Made by a program: the position numbers and the translations under genes. From positions 1-64,000 of the forward strand of contig JAAZXM010000004.1 in NCBI GenBank assembly GCA_014240165.1: 64,000 nt of DNA, in the 5' to 3' direction. The notes under the pieces are model-generated. The model was not told the origin of the DNA and made no database searches. It saw only the letters and a program-made list of their open reading frames with translations. Source of the stretch: Myxococcales bacterium (lineage in GTDB: Bacteria > Myxococcota_A > UBA9160 > UBA4427). How positions within the stretch are numbered: position 1 is the first letter of the stretch; each line of letters starts with the position of its first letter. Positions 16,232 through 24,784 of the stretch are shown here, one piece after another.

Positions 16232-17410
16232 ATGGCGGGTGCGTTGAATGGCTTTCGAATTATCGATATCACCCAGGTCATTTCGGGGCCCCTGGCCACC
16301 CGAATCCTGGCCGATCAGGGTGCAGATGTAGTCAAGATCGAGCCGCCCCAGGGCGATATCCTTCGGCATATGGGAGGTGTTGCGGGCCTTTCTCCTCCCT
16401 TTACCACCACGAATCGAAGCAAGCGATCCCTTGTCCTCGACCTCAAGGAGGCAGCGGGGCTCGAAACGTTGAAGGCGCTTGTTGCTGACGCTGACGTGTT
16501 CATCCAGAACAGTCGTCCGGGTATCGTCGAACGGATGGGTCTTGGGGAGGATGATCTTCGGGCCATCAACCCGAAGCTGGTCTACGTATCGATCTCGGGC
16601 TTCGGGGAAAGTGGCCCCTACAGCCACAAACGCGTTTACGATCCCCTGATCCAGGGAATGTCGACTCTGACGGATATCCAGGCGGCGCATGGGGATCGGC
16701 CGAAGTTGATTCGGGTGATCGTGCCCGACAAAGTGACGGCCCTGACAGCCGCCCAGAGCATTACTGCTGCGTTGCTCGCCCGGGAACGTACGGGGCAGGG
16801 TCAGCATATCCGGCTCTCGATGCTGGATGCGGTACTGGCCTTTGTTTGGCCCGAGGCGATGGCGTACCACACCTTCGTATCGCCGGATCGGCCGAAGATC
16901 GAACCCGTTCCCCGGCGCGATCTCATCTACGATACTTCCGATGGTTACATCATTGCGTCGACGGTGGCTCATAGGGAATGGCAGGCATTTTGTCGCGCCG
17001 CGGAACGGCCGCAATGGCTCGAGGATCCTCGTTTCCAAAACGCTGCGGGTTTGGTGACTCACGCGAGCGAGCGCCTGGAGATGATGGCCGAGGTCTTGAA
17101 AACCAAGAGCACGGCGCATTGGCTGGAGGTGCTCGACAAGGCGGATGTGCCCTGTGCGCCCGTGCTCACCCGCGACGATGTTCACCTGCATCCCCAGGTT
17201 CAGGAAAACGGCATCATCGTCGAAGAGGAGCACCCCGTGGTGGGGCTCGTTCGCCAGGCGCGCCCGGCGGAGCGGATGGACAAGACGCCCTCGGAAATTT
17301 CGCGTCCCGCCCCCACCCTGGGTCAGCACAGCGATGAAATTCTCTCTGAGTTGGGCCTCTCCGCCGAGCGTATCAGCGAGTTGCGCGATGCAGGGATACT
17401 CGGAGGCTAG
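16232..17410 (+). CDS. CaiB/BaiF family (type III) CoA-transferase
   Basis: 392 residues, ATG preceded by GGAGGAGCGTA. The N-terminal LNGFRIIDITQVISGPLATRILADQGADVVKIEPPQGD is diagnostic of formyl-CoA transferase-like enzymes. The conserved Asp that forms the acyl-enzyme falls in VPDKVTALTAA (about residue 170), and RTGQGQHIRLSMLDAVLAF follows. It moves CoA between carboxylic acids. The acid is not predictable. The GST gene follows after three bases, so they form an operon, perhaps for handling an electrophilic or unusual acid. Confidence 0.92.
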   Translation: MAGALNGFRIIDITQVISGPLATRILADQGADVVKIEPPQGDILRHMGGVAGLSPPFTTTNRSKRSLVLDLKEAAGLETLKALVADADVFIQNSRPGIVERMGLGEDDLRAINPKLVYVSISGFGESGPYSHKRVYDPLIQGMSTLTDIQAAHGDRPKLIRVIVPDKVTALTAAQSITAALLARERTGQGQHIRLSMLDAVLAFVWPEAMAYHTFVSPDRPKIEPVPRRDLIYDTSDGYIIASTVAHREWQAFCRAAERPQWLEDPRFQNAAGLVTHASERLEMMAEVLKTKSTAHWLEVLDKADVPCAPVLTRDDVHLHPQVQENGIIVEEEHPVVGLVRQARPAERMDKTPSEISRPAPTLGQHSDEILSELGLSAERISELRDAGILGG

Positions 17411-17413
17411 ATC

Positions 17414-18091
17414 GTGGCGGCTGCCATACGTGTCTGGGGGATTGGCACTTCACGTACTCTACGGGCGCATTGGATGCTCGCCGAATTGGGTCTCGATTAC
17501 GAAACTCGCGAGATCATTCCGCGCACCCCGAGCATGGATGATCCGGATTTCTGCGCCCTGAACCAGCGGTCCAAGGTGCCCGTTTTCGAACACGGCGATC
17601 TGGTCATCGGGGAAAGCGGCGCCATCGTCTTTCATCTGGCGGATCGATACAGGGCGCGCTGCGCTCTCGCCCCTCCGCCTGGAAGCGATGAGCGAGCCAG
17701 ATTCGATGACGTTTGCATCTTTACCCTGATGGAATTGGATGCGCCGCTTTACGTCATTCGCCGCCATGGAGGCCTGCCCGAAATTTACGGAGAGTCCCCT
17801 GTCGCCATTCAATCCGCTGGTGAATATTTTCTTCGCCAGGTCGCCGAGATGGATCGTCGGCTCGCGGACGGGCGTCCCTATCTTTTCGGGGAGGATTTTT
17901 CAGCGGCCGACCTGCTCCTGGTGACTTGCCTGGGCTGGGCAAGAATCGTCAACCTGCCTCTTTCGTCGCGCCTCGAAGAATATCTTGCGGGCGTAACAGA
18001 CCGCGCAGGCTATCGCGCAGCGTTCTCGGTCAATTTCACGCCAGAGGCCATGGCGGCGCTTTCTGGGGCGGGCCAGGCGGACGCGGACTAG
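17414..18091 (+). CDS. Glutathione S-transferase family protein
   Basis: 225 residues from GTG 17414, three bases after the CoA-transferase. The N-terminal thioredoxin-fold domain has GTSRTLRAHWMLAELGLDYE, the SKVPVFEHGDLVIGESGAIVFHLAD glutathione-site block (cis-Pro and E-S) and a helical C-terminal domain with FGEDFSAADLLLV. The S-R-T near residue 13 may supply a catalytic Ser. A role in conjugation, isomerisation or dehalogenation cannot be decided. Confidence 0.88.
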   Translation: MAAAIRVWGIGTSRTLRAHWMLAELGLDYETREIIPRTPSMDDPDFCALNQRSKVPVFEHGDLVIGESGAIVFHLADRYRARCALAPPPGSDERARFDDVCIFTLMELDAPLYVIRRHGGLPEIYGESPVAIQSAGEYFLRQVAEMDRRLADGRPYLFGEDFSAADLLLVTCLGWARIVNLPLSSRLEEYLAGVTDRAGYRAAFSVNFTPEAMAALSGAGQADAD

Positions 18092-18279
18092 CCCAAGAGG
18101 TGTAGCTCGTCGCTGCACATGTGCCGGGTTTCCCCCATCAAGGCCGGCATGGATTGCTTCTCCAGCCGAAGGTGTGTTTGGCACGAGAAAAACTTGGTGG
18201 ATTTTTCTGGAGTCGGTAAGCTGCAGAAGCGTTTTGGGGGAAGTTCAATTTTTTGAGAGGAGAGTGCCGACTCGGCCAT
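18088..18279 (-). CDS. Small protein of unknown function, possible Cys/His metal site
   Basis: 63 residues from ATG 18279, preceded by AAAGGAAACAGAG, a plausible ribosome site. I recognise no family. It contains FSCQTHLRL and TRHMCSDELHLLG, so a C-x2-H ... H-x-C arrangement could bind a metal. It converges on and overlaps the end of the GST gene by four bases. It could be a chance frame, since this region lacks other genes. Confidence 0.38.
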   Translation of the reverse strand: MAESALSSQKIELPPKRFCSLPTPEKSTKFFSCQTHLRLEKQSMPALMGETRHMCSDELHLLG

Positions 18280-18341
18280 CTCTGTTTCCTTTTTAGGAGT
18301 TGACCCCTGCCCGGTGCTCGATAAAGGAAAAGGAGATCACG

Positions 18342-18725
18342 ATGGCCGCTTTCATGTCTTCCTATAATGCCCAGGCCTATGCGGTACTTCGAATAGTGTC
18401 GGGCCTGCTCTTTGCGCTTCACGGGAGCCAGAAACTCTTGGATTTTCCCGTGGAAGCAAGCGCGGGGATGCCAGGGTTCATTACTTATATCGCCGGGCCC
18501 ATCGAATTGATCGGTGGTCTTCTGATCCTGGTCGGTTTGTTCACGTCATGGGCCGCGTTTCTTTCCAGTGGTCTGATGGCAGCCGCCTATTGGATGGTGC
18601 ACGGCACAAAGGCGCTCTTCCCGATGCAGAACCAGGGCGAACTCGCCGTGCTCTATTGCTTCATCTTTCTCCTGATCTCGGCCCAAGGATCGGGGATCTG
18701 GAGTATCGACGACGCCCGGAAATAG
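18342..18725 (+). CDS. DoxX family membrane protein
   Basis: 127 residues from ATG 18342, with AAAAGGAGATCACG as an excellent ribosome site; the track start is 14 codons too long. Four membrane segments with the DoxX signature RIVSGLLFALHGSQKLLDF in the first and GPIELIGGLLILVGLFTSWAAFLSSGLMAAAYW in the second and third. DoxX proteins are inner-membrane proteins linked to redox or thiol stress in some bacteria; exact function is unclear. Single-gene unit followed by a strong hairpin. Confidence 0.9.
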   Translation: MAAFMSSYNAQAYAVLRIVSGLLFALHGSQKLLDFPVEASAGMPGFITYIAGPIELIGGLLILVGLFTSWAAFLSSGLMAAAYWMVHGTKALFPMQNQGELAVLYCFIFLLISAQGSGIWSIDDARK

Positions 18726-18752
18726 CGCCGCTTCGGGTTGAATCTCGGCGCA

Positions 18753-18786
18753 GCCGGCAGGCCAGGGCGATCCCGGGCCTGCCGGC
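18753..18786 (+). terminator. Strong 11-bp hairpin between convergent genes
   Basis: GCCGGCAGGCC and GGCCTGCCGGC pair perfectly around a 12-base loop that itself contains GGG/CCC pairing. It lies between the ends of doxX-like and DUF3604 genes and probably stops transcription in both directions, although it has no T-tract. Confidence 0.6.
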
Positions 18787-18833
18787 GCGTATTACCGGGG
18801 CTTGATGGGTCTTCTTCCCGGCAAGTTTTAAGG

Positions 18834-21068
18834 TCAGGGTTGCCGCTGGCTGACGAAGATCGGTGATGACCAGGCCCGTTCCTCGGTTTCCGCCAGGCAA
18901 TCTTCATTGTCGGGAAGTGCAGAACACGGGCTGGGTGCGTTGCAAATACCATCGCCCGCCTCAGCGCAGCCCAGGGGATCTGCGCCGATGGCCAGGCTCG
19001 GGGCTTCGATGGCTCTCACGTAGTAGACCGCGTCTCGCTTCGAGCGGGTGAACTCCGGGTCCGTAAAGGCGACTCGGCAGCCCTCGGGGTGACCCGTACA
19101 GGAGAAGACTTGCCAGGGGTCTTCGATCAGCGGTTCGATTGCTTCGTTCGCGTTGTGTTGGGGCCGAATACGCACGACCTCGATTCGACTGATTGGGCGA
19201 CGTTCGTCACCCGGGTTGTAGCATTCGTTTCGGCATAGGTGAGCGAGGCGATCGGGCTGCAGTCCGCTCACCGATTCCGCGGGACACCCGGGCTGCTGCT
19301 CGAACGAGCCCACCGCTCGAACCTGGAAGATGGGTCCCGTATCGAGTTCAACCTCGCCCCCCATGGCGAGTGGTTTGCCGCCGGGCCCATTCAGGAGGTC
19401 GAACCAGAGCAGGATCCGCGGCCCGCTCGTTCCGTAGACCTCTCGCCTCTGAAGGGCATCCCAGATGGCCTGGCGATCCCGGCCCTCGGAATGAACTGCC
19501 GCGAGCCCGCCCGTCAGGAAGAAGGACGCGGCCCGTTCTGTTTCAAAGGTCGAAAAAATTGCGGTGTTGTACTCATTGGGTAGAGGTTCAGAGGAGGCGA
19601 CAGGCGCCCTCTCCGGGCTCGATCCCAGGGGCGTATCGAGAAAATTCGCAAAGCGCGCTTCGGTCAACTCGCTCCGAGCGACTTCTTTGTAGCCCGTGCC
19701 CGGCCTTGCAGAGTGATTGTCGCTGGACGCGATGATGCCGAAGCGAAAATGGTTCTCGTCATTCGATTCCCCTTTGCGTCCAAGGGCAAGAATGTATTGG
19801 GCAGTATTCCGTGGCCTGAGGTTGAATGCGGGCTGAAAGCAATCCCGGCATTGGCCCGCATCTTGCCAGTCGGCGATGGTCGCCCCCGGCACCGTCCAGG
19901 CCCCGGCGTTTCGATCGGCATCCAGGAAGAACTGCCGTGCCTCAGCACTTTTCTCATCGCAGGTCGGCTGGTCGCTTCCCTCTGCCAGGCACCGCGACTC
20001 GATGATTTCACCGGCTCGCCAGCATGAGGGCAGGTAGTTGTTGTTCGGTTCAGGACAGCGCCGGCTTCCGTCTGGAGCGATGGATACTTCCATGAAGGGT
20101 CGATATTCCTCGGAGTTTCCGTGTCCCGAGAACACCTCGATGATCCGCTGCCATTTCGGGTCGTGCTGCTCGGGATCGAGTTGCTTGTCCCAAGACGAGC
20201 CGGGGGGCGTATAAAAACCCCACGCCGTTCCGTGGGGGATCACCAGGGCGGCATGCCCCCAATCATCGAGTTTCTCGAAGAGCTGCTTGGGAGTCGGCGC
20301 CGTTTCGCGGCAGTCGGTGGGAAGTTCGCGGACCGGTACGCCGGTCTCGCAATCACGAAAATTCGCGGTTTCCGCCCCATATTCCACGAGTTCATCCCCG
20401 CCCTCGGCGGTCATCGCCAGGGCGTAGAGCCCCATGAGAAAGGTAGAGGGCGCTACATCGGACACGTCGGGGGAGCCCGGGGGCAACCCGGCACTGATAG
20501 GCCGAGTGGGGATGGAATCATCGTCGAGATCGCGAAGGATCACGTTCTTGTGTCCCCAATGCAGATCAGGAGTCGGTCCGACTTGTGTCCACTCCCAGCC
20601 GAGGTAGGTCACCATGTCGGGCTCCGCGCTCGATGCGCTGATCGCATTGCATTCCCGTATCGAATCGACGGTTTCAGCCCAGCGCCTTGGGCCCAATGTT
20701 ATTGCGTGGTCGTTGACCGACCAGAAATCCAGCGCCGAACAATGCCGGGCATAATCGCACGCATCCGCCACCGGATGCGCCCCTTCACCTCCGGCCATGG
20801 GAAGACTCATTTGGAAGGCATCGAAAGAGAACGTGGTATGGACATGGAGATCGCCGAAGAGGATCTGCTTCTGTGCGGAAACGCCGATCTCTCGCGCCGC
20901 CTCGTCCTGGCGTTGAGCGCGGCGCTCCAGGGTTGCGCGTCCGATGCTGGGGGCCTGAGGAGATTCCGCTTTCGGCGTTTGAACGAAGAATCCGGTGCCT
21001 GCTGCGTAGACAATCGCCAGAAATGATAGAAGGAGGATCGTTCCCCAAAGCGATTTCTTCGAAGCCAC
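18834..21068 (-). CDS. DUF3604 domain protein, PHP-like, membrane-anchored or secreted
   Basis: 744 residues. The start is GTG 21068 with TTGGAG five bases upstream. An N-terminal hydrophobic segment (about residues 7-27) is a signal peptide or anchor. The body is DUF3604: ILFGDLHVHTTFSFDAF resembles the first metal-binding motif of PHP phosphoesterases, followed by DFWSVNDHA, VTYLGWEWTQVGP, and a late SDNHSARPGTGY. Family function is not established; a metal-dependent hydrolase acting in the periplasm is the usual guess. Paired Cys residues in the C-terminal third suggest disulfides. It is followed upstream by GT92 and transporter genes on the same strand, with a 46-base gap. Confidence 0.88.
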   Translation of the reverse strand: MASKKSLWGTILLLSFLAIVYAAGTGFFVQTPKAESPQAPSIGRATLERRAQRQDEAAREIGVSAQKQILFGDLHVHTTFSFDAFQMSLPMAGGEGAHPVADACDYARHCSALDFWSVNDHAITLGPRRWAETVDSIRECNAISASSAEPDMVTYLGWEWTQVGPTPDLHWGHKNVILRDLDDDSIPTRPISAGLPPGSPDVSDVAPSTFLMGLYALAMTAEGGDELVEYGAETANFRDCETGVPVRELPTDCRETAPTPKQLFEKLDDWGHAALVIPHGTAWGFYTPPGSSWDKQLDPEQHDPKWQRIIEVFSGHGNSEEYRPFMEVSIAPDGSRRCPEPNNNYLPSCWRAGEIIESRCLAEGSDQPTCDEKSAEARQFFLDADRNAGAWTVPGATIADWQDAGQCRDCFQPAFNLRPRNTAQYILALGRKGESNDENHFRFGIIASSDNHSARPGTGYKEVARSELTEARFANFLDTPLGSSPERAPVASSEPLPNEYNTAIFSTFETERAASFFLTGGLAAVHSEGRDRQAIWDALQRREVYGTSGPRILLWFDLLNGPGGKPLAMGGEVELDTGPIFQVRAVGSFEQQPGCPAESVSGLQPDRLAHLCRNECYNPGDERRPISRIEVVRIRPQHNANEAIEPLIEDPWQVFSCTGHPEGCRVAFTDPEFTRSKRDAVYYVRAIEAPSLAIGADPLGCAEAGDGICNAPSPCSALPDNEDCLAETEERAWSSPIFVSQRQP

Positions 21069-21114
21069 CTACGCTCCAATCATTTTCCGGCCTGGCAAGC
21101 CAGGCCAAGGCGTC

Positions 21115-21927
21115 TCAAAGCTCGGGGTCTTCCAATCCGAGGCGCGTCCGAAGTTCGGGAACGAATCGCAGTATTTCAGGATCGGAGGTCGCATTGAGGT
21201 GCCGATTTTGTTCGAAAAATTCTTCTTCTGTGATGGGTCTTGTCCGCATATTGTTTTGGCGCTGTAGGCATTCGTCCCGAGACTTGGTGTAGTAGTGGTG
21301 GATCCGCATATCACCGACTTCCCCTTCGGTGAGTGTTCGCCCTCTCTTTAGTAGGCGGTAGTTCCAACTGTGGGCGCTGCTCGAATATTTATTGCTGCTC
21401 AAGAACTCGCCCCGTGCCATGTCCTTGTGGTCCGAAACCGCGGATTCACGGAGAGTGTAGGACTCGATGACAAGGCCCTTCGGCTTTTCCATATGGCCCG
21501 AGTGGCCGAAATCGATCCGAGGAATACGCATGCCGCGAGTTCGCGAATTTTCGGCATGGCGATCGATGATCGGACGCAAATGATCGCCTTCGAGAGGTAC
21601 GAGGAACTCGTCGATGTCGATCTTCATGATCCAGTCGAATTGATCGCGGTATGTGCTCGCCGCATGGGCGAAAGCGCGGTGATTCTTGTCCTGAAAGAAG
21701 AGATAGGTCGGTCCGTCGTGCCGAGTGCCATCGAATTGCATCCAGGGATGATGGGTGACCAGGCCCTCCTCGATATAGGGCTTGAGAATCCCCAGGGCTT
21801 CTTCACCACCATCGTTGTCGTAGAGGTAGAAGTGGTCGAAGCCGACCATCCGGTGGTATTCGATCCATTCGCGGAGGTATGGGTTCTCGTGCTTGAAGAT
21901 GGCGGCGATGGTGAGATGGTGCTTCAT
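21115..21927 (-). CDS. Glycosyltransferase family 92 (GT-A type)
   Basis: 270 residues. Hallmarks of GT92 (DUF23) are the opening IAAIFKHENPYLREWIEYHRMVGFDHFYLYDND, the metal/nucleotide-sugar DxD-like WIMKIDIDEFLVP, and the late MRIHHYYTKSRDEC. Such enzymes act on galactose or related sugars in animals; bacterial members are poorly studied. No signal peptide or membrane segment is seen, so it is cytoplasmic. It overlaps the transporter gene by four bases and is translationally coupled to it. Confidence 0.88.
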   Translation of the reverse strand: MKHHLTIAAIFKHENPYLREWIEYHRMVGFDHFYLYDNDGGEEALGILKPYIEEGLVTHHPWMQFDGTRHDGPTYLFFQDKNHRAFAHAASTYRDQFDWIMKIDIDEFLVPLEGDHLRPIIDRHAENSRTRGMRIPRIDFGHSGHMEKPKGLVIESYTLRESAVSDHKDMARGEFLSSNKYSSSAHSWNYRLLKRGRTLTEGEVGDMRIHHYYTKSRDECLQRQNNMRTRPITEEEFFEQNRHLNATSDPEILRFVPELRTRLGLEDPEL

Positions 21928-23408
21928 GACTCGGGGCTTTCCGAATCTGTATTTGAGTACCCGAGTTCCCCGATGCGACGCTCATGGTCTTCCCGGGTGA
22001 TGGTGTACCGCGAGATCAGGTAGGTACAGACCACCGGAAAAGTGACGCCCAGAATCAAATGAGCCAGGGCGAGTTTCTCCATGGGTCTACGCATCTCTTC
22101 GACTGTGGGGTTGGGGACGTCGAAGCCAAAGGCCGAAAGAACCAGGCCGGTAATCAAGACACCCCCGGCGCTCATCGTTTTCTGCGCGAGGGCGGGTCCG
22201 GCATTGAGCAAGCCTTCGCTTCTGCGCCCGGTTTGGGCTTGGCTCTCCTCTACGACGTCGGCCACCATCGAACCGATCAGGATGAAGCCGCTGACCGAGA
22301 GAAGGACCATGATGCAACTGTGGAGGAGAAGAACCCACCAGATCAAATCGGTTCCGTTTGCTGGAAAGACCGAGTAGGGGGTGATGCCGTCAAGGAGTCT
22401 GAGCGCCACAGGCAATGGCCCGAGCAGGACACTGACCGCAAAGAGTCGCACTGCGAGCCTCTTCTTCTCGCGTCCCGCGGCCAGGATGCTCGTCGCAAAG
22501 CCGCAGGTAATCGCAACGAAGGCCTGGATCACGGGAAAGATCCGGATCTCTGCGGGTATCCATTCCCAGAAGTAGACGTTGTAGTACTGCTCGGTCCCGG
22601 AGTGAAGACCGATAAATAGGGCGAAAACCAAACCCGCCAGGAAAAGCATGAGCCACGAGTAGTTCGAGATCGTTTCGCGGATCTCGCCCATGATCTGCCC
22701 GAAGTCCAATTTCTCGGTTTCTTTTGGAACGTGCAGATTGGGAATTTGACTATGGAGTCCGATAGTGGAGGCGACGCCCGAGAGCAGAACGACAAGCCCT
22801 CCGATCCAGGCCAGGGAGACATAGCCCGAGGGGTTCAGCAAGGCACGCGAGCCGGTATACCCGGCGGTTTCGGGAAAAAGCCAGCCCAGGGCGATTGCAG
22901 AGATACCCGCTCCGCCCAGCCACCCGAAGGCGGTCGAAATGCCCACCATCAGGGTTCGCTGATCGTAGTCTTTGGTGAGTTCCGGCCCGAGAGCACTGCG
23001 CGGAACTTCGTAGAAGGTCATGGACAGTCGAACCGCGATAGCCAGAAAGAGCAGTCGAGTGAACAAGTCCGACTGGCTCGCATCCGGTACGGGCTGGAGG
23101 ATGAGATAGATCGAACCGGCGAAGGGAATCAGGCTCGCGTAGATGAAGGGGTGTCGGCGTCCCCACCGCGTTCGAACTCGATCCGACCATGCGCCCACGA
23201 GCGGGTCGCTGATCGCATCGACGACCAGGGCCAAGGCAAGCGCCAGCCCCGCGAGGTAGGGCGCGAGCCCGAGTACCTGGTTGTAATAGAGCATCAGCCA
23301 GGATCCGAAGACCACGTTCTTCGTACCCACCGCGATGGCCCCAGTCCCGAAGGCGAGCAGTGTCGGCGTGCTCGCGCGGTCGACGCCGACTGTTCCATTT
23401 CGTTCCAT
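21924..23408 (-). CDS. MFS transporter, GPH (sugar/cation symporter) type
   Basis: 494 residues from ATG 23408; the track start is six codons longer. Twelve membrane segments with the GPH-family motif VVDAISDPLVGAWSDRVRTRWGRRHPFIYAS in the first loop, an intact Asp and the R-x-G-R-R-x-P signature. Members carry glycosides, pentosides or hexuronides with Na+ or H+; many marine and soil relatives lack known substrates. The SQAQTGRRSEGLLNAGP segment in the second half is also typical. It leads a probable operon with GT92 and DUF3604. Confidence 0.9.
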   Translation of the reverse strand: MERNGTVGVDRASTPTLLAFGTGAIAVGTKNVVFGSWLMLYYNQVLGLAPYLAGLALALALVVDAISDPLVGAWSDRVRTRWGRRHPFIYASLIPFAGSIYLILQPVPDASQSDLFTRLLFLAIAVRLSMTFYEVPRSALGPELTKDYDQRTLMVGISTAFGWLGGAGISAIALGWLFPETAGYTGSRALLNPSGYVSLAWIGGLVVLLSGVASTIGLHSQIPNLHVPKETEKLDFGQIMGEIRETISNYSWLMLFLAGLVFALFIGLHSGTEQYYNVYFWEWIPAEIRIFPVIQAFVAITCGFATSILAAGREKKRLAVRLFAVSVLLGPLPVALRLLDGITPYSVFPANGTDLIWWVLLLHSCIMVLLSVSGFILIGSMVADVVEESQAQTGRRSEGLLNAGPALAQKTMSAGGVLITGLVLSAFGFDVPNPTVEEMRRPMEKLALAHLILGVTFPVVCTYLISRYTITREDHERRIGELGYSNTDSESPES

Positions 23409-23891
23409 GGCCCCATGCAGTAGCACAGGAAATCAGCGGGTGGAGGCCAGCAGTCTGGTCGGTTTGATCCCAGACTGGACGCCTCAGGGTCGATCGCCGG
23501 TATTCATTCGGGCCACCCCAAAATCGATTCCAAGCCTGCGCGACACTTGACACGCATCTGAATAGGGCTGGCGAAGGCGCCTTGCTCGGCCCATCACAGC
23601 CCTCTAGAGTGCGTGCAGACTTGCTTCCCCCTTTTCGATCAATCGATCGGTCTGCTTATCTACCGGGAATATTTGCCGGGAAAAGGGATCGCGCCCCCTC
23701 CGAGAAGGCGAAATCCTTTCGATCTGCCCAGGGCTGCCGCGGATCCAGGTGCATGGCGGGCATCCGGGGGTGCATGTCCATGGTTCTGGAACCCATGGCC
23801 TCAGGTAAATATCCTATTGCATCATCTCACCAAGGGTGCTGAGATTTTTCAGGGCAGCCTTACTCATTCACCGAAGAGAGGTGAAAATCCA
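23409..23891. other. Divergent intergenic region, about 480 bp
   Basis: It separates the transporter gene (minus) from the DUF1330-like gene (plus) and should hold two promoters. The only structure noted is an 8-bp inverted repeat, CAGTCTGG ... CCAGACTG (23451-23458 and 23470-23477), in the transporter leader. ORFs reading through (23582, 23613) have no supporting motif. Confidence 0.5.
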
Positions 23892-24764
23892 ATGGACGAG
23901 CGATGGAGGAATTTTCTCTCAAGAGATGATGGCCATCGCGTCGGTTTGATTCGATTTCAGGCGGTCAAGAACCCCGATCTCAATCGGGCGTGGGTCGACG
24001 CCAGTCGTCATTGGGTAGAGGACGTGGGCGGCGAGCGGGTCTATGCCGGCGACCTCGACGTTGTCCAAGGACGGGCAGCTTTCAGTTTCGAGCAGTTGCT
24101 GGTGGAGGAGTACCCTTCGCGCCAGGCGGCGGTTGAGGTAATGGATCGATCCAGTTCCGATGTCGAGGTTGGGCTTCGGGACGATTTCGTGATCGCCGCA
24201 CGACCGGAGTCGAGGTTGACCCACAAGTTGGTGGCTTTGGTGGGCAGGGCCATCAAGACCCTCGCCCGTATCGAGGTCGTCGAAGTGCCCCAATTTGAAT
24301 ATCGCCGAGATGCCGCGACGGCTGGTTTGAGTTCAGATGAGGCGCAGATCGACGCTTTTCATCGAACTGATCAGTGGCAGCCCTTTTTCATGATCAATAT
24401 GAATGAGTTCAGTGGGCGTTCGAAAGGTTCTGCCGAGGGCGCGGAGCCAGATGCGCCGCCGCAAAGCGGCCAAAAGGTCTATGAAAAGTACGTCAGGAAT
24501 ACCGCCGTTGAAGTCTACAGGCGCGGAGGCAATTTTTTCTGGATCGCGACCCCGATTGCCGTTCTCAAGGGAGATTCCAATCACCCACTGGCTCGGCAGT
24601 GGTCGCAGTTTGTCCTGGTTTGCTGGCCTTCTCGGATGGCGCTGCGCCACATGCTTATGTCATCGACTTTTGGGCGTGGCGTTCCTCATCGAAACGCTGG
24701 CCTGGCGAGTGCGCTGGCGATTCCTGGGACTCCCTGGCCCGATTATGAGCGCTACGCTCTTTAG
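23892..24764 (+). CDS. Tandem DUF1330-like (dimeric alpha/beta barrel) protein
   Basis: 290 residues from ATG 23892 (AGAGG eleven bases upstream); the track adds 93 codons of unlikely sequence. I see two repeats of a ferredoxin-like plan. In the first, RHWVEDVGGERVYAGDLDVV then FEQLLVEEYPSRQAAVEVM; in the second, FFMINMNEF, then VYRRGGNFFWIATPIAVLKGD, WSQFVLVCWPSRMALRHMLMS. The P-S-R-x-A-x3-M pattern after a hydrophobic strand is like DUF1330/EthD-type domains. Family assignment is by pattern only. Function unknown. It is followed after 20 bases by the phosphoesterase gene, so they may be co-transcribed. Confidence 0.65.
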   Translation: MDERWRNFLSRDDGHRVGLIRFQAVKNPDLNRAWVDASRHWVEDVGGERVYAGDLDVVQGRAAFSFEQLLVEEYPSRQAAVEVMDRSSSDVEVGLRDDFVIAARPESRLTHKLVALVGRAIKTLARIEVVEVPQFEYRRDAATAGLSSDEAQIDAFHRTDQWQPFFMINMNEFSGRSKGSAEGAEPDAPPQSGQKVYEKYVRNTAVEVYRRGGNFFWIATPIAVLKGDSNHPLARQWSQFVLVCWPSRMALRHMLMSSTFGRGVPHRNAGLASALAIPGTPWPDYERYAL

Positions 24765-24784
24765 CCTCAATTCGAGGGGTTGCC

